Assembly (NCBI GenBank): GCA_900315105.1
Contig: OMXX01000063.1
Coordinates: forward strand, 1-21,823
Source: an uncultured Prevotellaceae bacterium
Lineage (GTDB): Bacteria; Bacteroidota; Bacteroidia; Bacteroidales; Bacteroidaceae
Direction: 5' to 3'
DNA: 21,823 nucleotides
In this document: in pieces, positions 6,509 through 14,015 of the stretch
Layout: the number at the start of each line of letters is the position of its first letter
Numbering within the stretch: the first letter of the stretch is position 1
Made by a program: the position numbers and the translations under genes
The notes under the pieces: model-generated
What the model was told of the DNA's origin: nothing
Database searches by the model: none
The model's input: the letters and a program-made list of their open reading frames with translations, nothing else

Positions 6509-8128
6509 ATGAATACGTTTTTTTTCCCAATCCAATCAACTTCTTTGGCACATTATTTTGGAACTGCCATAATTAAGCCTGCCAAGTATTTCACGAATAA
6601 ACCCAATGACATTCAAGACAGATATAATCAATTTTTGTTGTTCACGACCAAATTTGGAACTACCGAAACGGATTGCTGCTTAGAAGTCGTGTTAACTGCT
6701 GAGGAAGAAAAAGACTTAATTGACGTAAAGAATGGCTGGTTCTTATTTGATGTGAAACCATTACCAATTTCTAGGATTAAGAAAATTTATTTCTCCGACA
6801 TGGAGAAAAAGAATGTTACAATAACTAACATCAGAATGAGTACTGCATATATACCGGAAAATCTAGTAGGGCTGCACTGTTTTGATGACAATTCATCTGC
6901 TTATATTCAGCTTCCGCCAGAATGTAATGGTGTTGATCAAGAAGAAAGAATTGATAGATTTGATAAGTTTCTGGGAGCTCTAGCATTGATGAAAACGGCA
7001 GGAGAAACTTATATGAATTATTCTCCGAACTATATAGTAACGTTATCCTTATTTAATTCTTTAATAAAAGATCAAGCAAGTAACTGTAAGGATATTACTT
7101 TCAAGAATAGTTATCAAGGTATCTTTACAAGTTCAAAAGGTTTTGAGAAAGTTCTACCTTATCTTAACAAGCATATCGATGAACAGGTTCTCTATATGAT
7201 TGCAAATGAGGAGAAGCAAGAGATAAAAAAGAATAATATTACTCGTGTAATAGATATAAGCAGTATAAGTGAAAATACTTGGACTTATACTATTGCCTTT
7301 TTAAATGCATATGGCGTAGGCGATGAATCTAGAAGGAAAAGAATTGATGGCCTTATCCAATCTCATTTTAAAGAAATACATAATGGGAAAGCAGAAGGTA
7401 TTGCCCTTTGTTATGGTTATAATAGGGGTTATTCTTCATTTACAAAAGACTATGGAATAGATGAAAAGGTGTCATATAAGTACAAATTAGAAAGCCAACT
7501 AGATTATTACACTATTGAGTCTGTGTATCAGTATGTCTTCAATGGTGTAGTTTCTCGCATATTTCCATATTTAGATGAATGGTGCCCTAAAAAAGCTAAC
7601 CGTAAGCCACAACGTAAAACAGATTATTTGATATTAGATGAAGTAATTATTGGTAAAAGAAAAGCAAAAGTTTTTTCCGAAGAATGGTGGAATGGCTTAC
7701 TTCCAATATTTAATAAAGAATTCGGACGTTTGGCTAAGGAAATCTTTCGTTTTTTTCAGGAGATAAGTAGCGATATAAAGGATGATATGGAAGATGAGAC
7801 AAATGAAATTATCTCAAAATATGAGAATAAGCTAAATGCATATGAGAAAAAGATAGATGAATTGGAAAAACAGTTGGAGCAAAAAACAGAAGAGAATATT
7901 TCTCTACAGCATCAATTGAAAAAATCTTCAATGAGCATTGTGGATAATTCTGCTAAAGATTATAAGAAGGAGAATTTAAGAAGCCTAACAGTTGGTAAGC
8001 TAAAAGAATTGGCAAAAAAAAGGGGACTAAATGTACCTAATAAGCCTAAAAAGGAGGATATTATTAAGTTGCTTACGAATCAACAATCAACTACGTATGA
8101 TATTCCTTTTGAACCAGACAACAAATAG
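6509..8128 (+). CDS. Unrecognised 539-residue protein with coiled coil and SAP/Rho-N-like C-terminus
   Basis: I do not recognise the main body. Residues 1-150 look like a compact alpha/beta domain opening with a well-patterned FFFPIQSTSLAHYFGTA segment; 150-420 are mixed alpha/beta with GIALCYGYNRGYSSF at 297-311. Residues about 428-475 form a coiled coil rich in E, K and Q. Residues 488-525 (NLRSLTVGKLKELAKKRG, then KKEDIIKLL) match the two-helix pattern of SAP or Rho N-terminal domains, which bind DNA or RNA. The gene begins one base after the helicase stop and ends six bases before the next start, so it is almost certainly made with the helicase. It may load the motor on nucleic acid (inference). 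Strongly AT-rich codon use. Confidence 0.7.
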   Translation: MNTFFFPIQSTSLAHYFGTAIIKPAKYFTNKPNDIQDRYNQFLLFTTKFGTTETDCCLEVVLTAEEEKDLIDVKNGWFLFDVKPLPISRIKKIYFSDMEKKNVTITNIRMSTAYIPENLVGLHCFDDNSSAYIQLPPECNGVDQEERIDRFDKFLGALALMKTAGETYMNYSPNYIVTLSLFNSLIKDQASNCKDITFKNSYQGIFTSSKGFEKVLPYLNKHIDEQVLYMIANEEKQEIKKNNITRVIDISSISENTWTYTIAFLNAYGVGDESRRKRIDGLIQSHFKEIHNGKAEGIALCYGYNRGYSSFTKDYGIDEKVSYKYKLESQLDYYTIESVYQYVFNGVVSRIFPYLDEWCPKKANRKPQRKTDYLILDEVIIGKRKAKVFSEEWWNGLLPIFNKEFGRLAKEIFRFFQEISSDIKDDMEDETNEIISKYENKLNAYEKKIDELEKQLEQKTEENISLQHQLKKSSMSIVDNSAKDYKKENLRSLTVGKLKELAKKRGLNVPNKPKKEDIIKLLTNQQSTTYDIPFEPDNK

Positions 8129-8134
8129 AATTGT

Positions 8135-9598
8135 ATGTTTGAACAACTAATAGCCAATAGTAGCAATGCCCAATCTTTAGGTGATTTTATCAGTAGTAAT
8201 CAACTACTGATAGGTGAATTTGTTAATTCCAGTATTGAAGCCCAAAGACGGCAAGAGGATCTATTTCAACAATTTGTACTTCTAAATTCTAGGGTACAAA
8301 TAATGAACGCACTCGATTTTACTAAGAGTACAAATCGCGCATTTATTGCATTTTTATTTGACTATGCAGAAAGAGTCAATGCAGTTGCTGCTGCAGTTCA
8401 GTTGTATCAAATTATCCAGAAGCATAATCTTGGTGTTGGTTCGCGCCTAGAGGCTACTATGCTATATTTATATAATGTCCCTAATAATCAGGTCTATGTT
8501 GATAGATTCGATGAGATTTGCTCTAAACTCCAAATAGCGATAGATGAAGAAGACGATGACGACAATAGGGCAATTGCAACATTTCTTAATTACTACTCTT
8601 CAGTAGTTTACAATACTTCCCCTCATCTTCAATTTGTACAAGAGTTAATCAATAAGGTAAATGTTTCTGCAGATACATACCCATTCTTACATAAGGACGA
8701 GATCACGGAATCCCTCTCGCTTGATATTAATCAAGCAGAGATGGTTTATTCCTCCATTCAGGCAACAATCGATAGACTATTAGGCAGGCAGAGGAGAATA
8801 ACAGTAATAAATGATGTTGGATTCATTACTGAAGCCAACACCAACTACGTTCAATTATTAACAAATTGTCCTAAAAGCTTTAATGCTATTAGAGAGATCG
8901 CTATCTCTCAACTACAAGAAATCCAAAATAGCGATGAGATATTTCACTCACTTGGTAGAGGTGTTGCCATCCTTGATCAAGAAGAACAGCTTTTCTCGTA
9001 TTTGAAAAGTTATGGTTTAATGCATAAGGCAAAGTTATTATCTGCATTTTCTAATTTTCCATTTAATGAAATCAAGGATAAAAAAATAGAAATCTATGAT
9101 TGGAGTTGTGGACAGGGACTTGCCAGTATAGTCTTGTTAGAATACCTGGAGGAAAAGGGTGTTGTTTTGGAGATAGATCGAGTAACCCTTATTGAACCTT
9201 CAGAAATCGCCTTAAAACGAGCTTCACTCCATGTCAAGCATTTTGACTCTGAAGTTAGAATTAGAACTATTCTAAAAGATATGGACTCCTTGAACATTGC
9301 AGATGTTAACGGCATAGATGAACGCATAAAGATTCATTTGTTTTCCAATATACTTGATGTCGAGGCTTATTCCATGCGACACTTAATTGAAATAGTTAAG
9401 CAAGGAGTTAAAGGCTATAACTATATGATATGTGTAAGTCCTTATATCAGCGATATTAAAACCGCAAGGTTTGATTCTTTCGTCAATAGTTTTAGTACGA
9501 TGCCTCAATTCGACATGTTATTCCAAGATGTGGCCCTTCGTGGTGAGTGGGCAAATAGTTGGACAAAGCTTATTAAAACATTTAAGGTTGTTTTGTAG
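8135..9598 (+). CDS. Helical protein with class I methyltransferase-like C-terminal domain
   Basis: A 487-residue protein. Residues 1-300 are nearly all helical, with an acidic run EEDDDDN at 138-144. Residues about 316-487 have the order of a Rossmann methyltransferase: IEIYDWSCGQGLASIVLLEYL (glycine loop D322-x-x-x-G326-x-G328), TLIEPS with acidic Glu354 closing strand 2, and IHLFSNILDVEAY (400-412) in the motif IV place. The loop departs from the typical DxGxGxG, so binding of S-adenosylmethionine is plausible but unproven. The substrate could be nucleic acid, protein or a small molecule. No DPPY-type DNA N6-adenine motif or PC-type cytosine motif is seen. It lies six bases after its neighbour and 25 bases before the next gene, within the operon. 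Confidence 0.65.
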   Translation: MFEQLIANSSNAQSLGDFISSNQLLIGEFVNSSIEAQRRQEDLFQQFVLLNSRVQIMNALDFTKSTNRAFIAFLFDYAERVNAVAAAVQLYQIIQKHNLGVGSRLEATMLYLYNVPNNQVYVDRFDEICSKLQIAIDEEDDDDNRAIATFLNYYSSVVYNTSPHLQFVQELINKVNVSADTYPFLHKDEITESLSLDINQAEMVYSSIQATIDRLLGRQRRITVINDVGFITEANTNYVQLLTNCPKSFNAIREIAISQLQEIQNSDEIFHSLGRGVAILDQEEQLFSYLKSYGLMHKAKLLSAFSNFPFNEIKDKKIEIYDWSCGQGLASIVLLEYLEEKGVVLEIDRVTLIEPSEIALKRASLHVKHFDSEVRIRTILKDMDSLNIADVNGIDERIKIHLFSNILDVEAYSMRHLIEIVKQGVKGYNYMICVSPYISDIKTARFDSFVNSFSTMPQFDMLFQDVALRGEWANSWTKLIKTFKVVL

Positions 9599-9623
9599 CA
9601 AATAACGAAAACACAATAGTAAT

Positions 9624-10304
9624 ATGGCAGTAAAAGGCTTTCTTGCAAAACTACTCCTTGGTAGAGACATAAACGAAGACTTAGCTATGGCTGAAAAGGA
9701 AAACCGTGAGGTACAAGGCAAGTATAATAATGCTTGCCAAGCAGTTGGTGTACTTGAAAAAAAGAAAAAAGAATTAAGCAAATCTCTGGATACATCTAAA
9801 CAAGAAATTACTTGCTTACAAAGTGAGAAGGATTCGATAGATGCTTTGCTTTCTCAATTACTTGTTGAAGATAAATTAGGTAATGCTCAGACAACACTGG
9901 AAGGAAGGCTTGATAACAAAAAAGTACTACTTGGAAGATTAATAGTAAAACTGAAATCCTCCAAGAAGGAACATGATTTGATTCTGGCTCAATTAGAGAA
10001 ATTGAAGGTAGAAAAGACTTCTTTAGAGCATGATGTTGACAATAAAACTCGTGAGATAGAATTATTGAAAGAGAAATCAAAGCATAGAGATGAACAGAAA
10101 GCAAAGAGAGAAGAATTTCTTTCTCAGCGGAGAGGGATTAGAGATAATCTCTTAACACTGAAAAATGAGTGGCAAGAGACTTTGGATAATTTTAAGGCAA
10201 GGATAGATGATGCTGATAGTCTGAAATCCTTTGAAGGATTAAAACGTGAACTTGAGGATTACGAGAGACGTGTTAATAACGCTATTGAAATATCTGTAAA
10301 ATGA
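9624..10304 (+). CDS. Coiled-coil protein
   Basis: A 226-residue protein that is almost entirely coiled coil from about residue 18 onward, rich in K, E and L with heptad spacing, and with no visible enzymatic motif. The N-terminus MAVKGFLAKLLLGRDI is a short amphipathic stretch resembling the start of the next protein (IASMLLGENV), which also leads into a coiled coil. The stop overlaps the next start in ATGA (10301-10304), giving translational coupling and suggesting equimolar production with the nuclease protein. The likely role is structural, as a partner for the coiled coil of the next protein. No transmembrane segment is seen. Confidence 0.75.
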   Translation: MAVKGFLAKLLLGRDINEDLAMAEKENREVQGKYNNACQAVGVLEKKKKELSKSLDTSKQEITCLQSEKDSIDALLSQLLVEDKLGNAQTTLEGRLDNKKVLLGRLIVKLKSSKKEHDLILAQLEKLKVEKTSLEHDVDNKTREIELLKEKSKHRDEQKAKREEFLSQRRGIRDNLLTLKNEWQETLDNFKARIDDADSLKSFEGLKRELEDYERRVNNAIEISVK

Positions 10305-13300
10305 AGATAAAAATTGCCAGTATGCTTTTGGGCGAGAATGTTAAATCTATTCTCGACAAAATACAATTATATAAGGATGAAACTTCTGATTATCTGTCTC
10401 AGTTGAAGAAGTTGTTGCTGAGAAAGCAAGAACTCAATCTGCAGTTATCTAATTTAGATAAGCAAAAGAAAGATAATGATAGGCAAATAACAGCTTTGAG
10501 AAATGAGGTTGATGAAAAGTGTCTTTTACGAAAAGTTGCAGAACAAATAATACAGACAGAGAAAGATATTAGAAATAAAGAGAATGAAATATGTGATTGT
10601 TTATCAAATATTAGAGAGTTACAACAATCTATCGCACCTCTCCAGAAGGATACAATCGACTTGAAGAGCCGTAAGTCGCTGCTTGAAACTGAAAAAAGAA
10701 AATATGAAAGAGAAATAGACACTGAAGATACTGTTTCCGATGAGTTACAGGTCATTAATTATGAGATTGTTAATCTTCAAGAATGGTTACGGATTCATAG
10801 TGCTGATTTAACGCAATTAGAGAGTGAAATTACAGAACTCATTCATGCATTGGAAGATGATAAGCCCATAGAGACACCTCAAGAAGACATAAAGGAAGAT
10901 ACTGAAGAGGCAGAAAAAGAATTAGAAGATGATACGACCAATGAAGAATCAACTGACAAGAAAGAGCCTGATGAAGGTAAAAGAAATGAAACAGTAGAAC
11001 CACCAACTCGGAAAAAACGCGACCACAAAATTAAAGAAGTCTTTGATATAGAAACAGGTGAGACCTTGTATGCAGAAGATTTCTTTAAAAAGCCCATAGA
11101 TGAGTTGCAGAAGTGGCGTGCTATTTTCCAGCAATGTATATCACAAAACAATAGGCGTTTTGTTTGTCCTAAATGTCTTGAGATGATTCGCATATCTGGA
11201 CGTGGCGATGAACGTGGCGTACCTGCTATCTTTACTCACAAAAATGACAGCGTTTCGTGTAAGAGAACCACTACAGGACAATCTGTAGAGGATATCAACA
11301 GGGAAAAATACGGATTATTTGGCCAAAGTCAACGACATAAAGATTTGAAGCAGGAACTCTGTGACAGACTTTGTGACGGAAAAAGTCTGTCGTTGGGTAT
11401 TAGTAACGTAGAAATGGAGAAACGAGTTTATAGCACACTACCTTTCTTCAGTTGGCGACAGCCTGATATTCAAATAGATTATCAAGGGCATAAAATCGTA
11501 TTCGAAATACAACTATCCACAACATTTCTTAGTGTCATTACAGAACGTGACACTTTCTACCGTTTAAATGACTATTATATCATCTGGATATTCAACTTTG
11601 ATGATAACAGAAAATACGTTGACCTAAACAATCTTGCCATGAAGGATATCTATTTCGCAAACAAACGTAATGCATTTATCTTTGATGACGAAGCAAGAGC
11701 ATGGAGTAGAGAGAGTGGGCAGCTAGTCCTGAAATGCAATTGGGTTGAGCCAGATTCAACATGGCATTACGCCAACACAGAAAAGCGTTTCGGAGGAGAA
11801 CGAGTCACTCTCGATATGCTAAAGTTCGATCATGATACTCATAAACTCTATTATATAGACGCAGAAACACCTTATTTCGAAAAACATCCAGATATTGGGA
11901 AGCGTCTCGTTTCTGAACAGAAAACAAGGGAGGAATATATTAAGGAATTAGAGCAGAGAGCACAAGAAAAAGAAATAAGGAAGCAGGAAGCTATTGAACA
12001 AATGATGAGAGAGGACGGACACGTCATACCATTTGAAGAAAAGAAAAAAATTGGTTTTAAATATGGAACCACACATATTATCGAACCGCACTTTACTTCT
12101 TGTGATTCACGTACTGATGGGACTTTTATAGTTGGGTTTAACAGGAAGGAAGGTATAGTAAATCAATATGGCGAAATGACTCGTGAATGCGAGTACATCA
12201 AAATCTATTCTCTTTCTGGAAGTGCATATATAGCAGAGGGACGAAATTCTTTTTGGTTAGGCAATATAAATAGTACGTTTCGTGAACGTAGAGCTGGAGA
12301 TAGGGTCAAGTCTGTTTCAATGACTGGAAGAGTAGAGAAAGTGAGCTTATTTCATAAAGATGATAGCGAACCATTTTCTTCATTCTATGTAATAGATGGG
12401 ACAAAGTTTTTTGTTCGTTTAAGTTACAGCACTGTTCTTATTGACCTAGAAGGAAATAAAATTGTAGAAGAAGATTTCTCTAAAATGAAACTCATCCTTG
12501 ATCGAAATCTGATGCATGTACAACGAAAAGAGGATGGAAAGTGGAACGATTTGGATTTTGATGGTAATTACCTTTCCGATTGGACCATCTATGAAGAATT
12601 AAGTGAATGGGGCGAAGGGCTTCGAATAGGCAGAGTTCGTAAAGAAGGGAGCTGGCTACAACCAGAAAGGACATATTTCGATGTCATTGATACTGAAGGA
12701 AATATTATTACAGGTGGCTTGTCTTCTATTGGCGGGTTGAATAAAGGAAAAGCGAAAGTTGTCATTGAAGGGAAAAATGCGGATATTGATGCAAAAGGCC
12801 ATCTTGTTCCAGAAATAGAAATACAGTTATCTGACAATATAAAGGCATCGAAGTTGTTAGGTTATTGGGAATTATTCAATCAAGAAGGAAAAATCATTCT
12901 GAGTCGAAAAGAAAGAATAACGGAAATAGAACAACTTATCGAGAATCTTATTGTCATTCATCGGCATTTCAACTCTGGCTTAGTTGATGCAAATGGGATA
13001 ATTATTCCATGCAATCACAAGTCTATTAGTTTATGGGCTGAAAATATCATTAAGGTTGAAGATGTTAGTTGCGAGTACTTAGTTGATTTTTCTGGTAAAC
13101 GTGTAAGCTCTAGCTACAGACAAATATGTGCATTAGAAAACGACAAGGCAAAAGTTCTATTGAACAATTGCCTCGGTTATATTGATAAAAATGGAAAGCC
13201 CGTTGCCGAGAAGAAGATACAATTATCTAACGGCAGTATAAAATACCTTTTCATGGGAAAATGGGGAATCCGTGACTCTAAAGGCCAAACTACTTTGGAT

Positions 13301-13864
13301 TGTTTATATGATGAGATTACAACTTATCATGGTTATTATTATGTAATTGCTGACAAGAAGATAACAAAAACCAATTGGAAGACAACAAATATAGTTCCAG
13401 TTAAAGGGGTAAAAACAAGGGAATCAGATAAAACTATAGTATTTAATGTAGCAGGCAAGGACTTCCTTGTACCTAGAGACATTTCTACTCAGTACTGGAA
13501 TGGCAACGTACCAGAATATGCAGATCTTATCATCAAAAACTTTCATAAGGAAACAAGTGGGAGAGGATGGCTTAGAAATACACAATTGCATGTTTATGCA
13601 AAGCCATACTGTCAACAAGAGAAGAAATCATATAAACAAAGAAAAATCCCAATACATGAAACAGTTAAAGGCGTTATCAACTGGGTACAATATGGAAATG
13701 CCATTGTAAGACTCCCTGATAGAAGTACATTATATGTTCACAGAAGCAATTTCAGAGGTATAACTCTTGATAAGACCTATAAAGGGAAAGAGATAGAACT
13801 CAAGAAAGTTGGAGTTAATGAGGAACATAATAAAGATGTATGGGAAATTGTTAGGATAGAATAA
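10301..13864 (+). CDS. Coiled-coil / CoiA-like nuclease (DUF6035-type) / WG-like repeat / S1-like fusion protein
   Basis: A 1187-residue multidomain protein. Residues 1-180 are coiled coil; 185-245 are an acidic and charged linker. A zinc-knuckle-like set follows with Cys289, Cys292, His313 and Cys320 (FVCPKC, FTH, SVSC). Next is GQSQRHKDLKQELC (341-354), like the first motif of CoiA. Then RQPDIQI with Asp389 and IVFEIQLS with Glu402-x-Gln404 form the D...ExQ active site of a PD-(D/E)xK nuclease. Residues about 590-1020 hold degenerate WG-type beta repeats (DFDGNYLSDW, VIDTEGN, GYIDKNGKP, WGIRDSKGQ). Residues 1118-1187 look like an S1/OB-fold RNA-binding domain (VKGVINWVQYGNAIVRLP, LYVHRSNF). 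The start overlaps the previous stop. It is probably the effector of the operon. Confidence 0.8.
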   Translation: MKIKIASMLLGENVKSILDKIQLYKDETSDYLSQLKKLLLRKQELNLQLSNLDKQKKDNDRQITALRNEVDEKCLLRKVAEQIIQTEKDIRNKENEICDCLSNIRELQQSIAPLQKDTIDLKSRKSLLETEKRKYEREIDTEDTVSDELQVINYEIVNLQEWLRIHSADLTQLESEITELIHALEDDKPIETPQEDIKEDTEEAEKELEDDTTNEESTDKKEPDEGKRNETVEPPTRKKRDHKIKEVFDIETGETLYAEDFFKKPIDELQKWRAIFQQCISQNNRRFVCPKCLEMIRISGRGDERGVPAIFTHKNDSVSCKRTTTGQSVEDINREKYGLFGQSQRHKDLKQELCDRLCDGKSLSLGISNVEMEKRVYSTLPFFSWRQPDIQIDYQGHKIVFEIQLSTTFLSVITERDTFYRLNDYYIIWIFNFDDNRKYVDLNNLAMKDIYFANKRNAFIFDDEARAWSRESGQLVLKCNWVEPDSTWHYANTEKRFGGERVTLDMLKFDHDTHKLYYIDAETPYFEKHPDIGKRLVSEQKTREEYIKELEQRAQEKEIRKQEAIEQMMREDGHVIPFEEKKKIGFKYGTTHIIEPHFTSCDSRTDGTFIVGFNRKEGIVNQYGEMTRECEYIKIYSLSGSAYIAEGRNSFWLGNINSTFRERRAGDRVKSVSMTGRVEKVSLFHKDDSEPFSSFYVIDGTKFFVRLSYSTVLIDLEGNKIVEEDFSKMKLILDRNLMHVQRKEDGKWNDLDFDGNYLSDWTIYEELSEWGEGLRIGRVRKEGSWLQPERTYFDVIDTEGNIITGGLSSIGGLNKGKAKVVIEGKNADIDAKGHLVPEIEIQLSDNIKASKLLGYWELFNQEGKIILSRKERITEIEQLIENLIVIHRHFNSGLVDANGIIIPCNHKSISLWAENIIKVEDVSCEYLVDFSGKRVSSSYRQICALENDKAKVLLNNCLGYIDKNGKPVAEKKIQLSNGSIKYLFMGKWGIRDSKGQTTLDCLYDEITTYHGYYYVIADKKITKTNWKTTNIVPVKGVKTRESDKTIVFNVAGKDFLVPRDISTQYWNGNVPEYADLIIKNFHKETSGRGWLRNTQLHVYAKPYCQQEKKSYKQRKIPIHETVKGVINWVQYGNAIVRLPDRSTLYVHRSNFRGITLDKTYKGKEIELKKVGVNEEHNKDVWEIVRIE

Positions 13865-14015
13865 CACATAAACAAAATGCTGCTTCTAGGCTTACTCTTG
13901 AATATGGTAAGAAGCAGGGTAGAAGAAGCCAGGAAGCAGGATAAAGGCTGTTTGAAGAGATTGAAGCAATAATAATGTAATGGACAAAGACGTTATACAA
14001 TCAAAATAAGGCGTA
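13865..14015. other. Intergenic region with a bulged hairpin
   Basis: The 151 bases between the two operons hold an imperfect hairpin (CTGCTT 13880-13885 plus CTTAC 13891-13895 pairing with GTAAG 13907-13911 plus AAGCAG 13912-13917) without a T-run. A purine-rich stretch (GAAGCAGG twice near 13911-13940) and a 31-codon frame (13877-13972) are also present. No TAnnTTTG promoter is seen, so the next gene may depend on read-through. Confidence 0.35.

Noticed and set aside
8135..9598. A restriction-modification DNA methylase paired with the nuclease.
   Set aside because: No adenine (DPPY-type) or cytosine (PC-type) catalytic motif and no target-recognition domain can be seen.
10301..13864. A natural-competence role (CoiA) for the nuclease fusion.
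   Set aside because: Only the nuclease core resembles CoiA; coiled coil, WG-like repeats and operon partners have no counterpart in competence.
13877..13972. 31-codon frame MLLLGLLLNMVRSRVEEARK... between the two operons.
   Set aside because: No promoter or ribosome signal, purine-rich repeats explain its second half, and it overlaps a hairpin.
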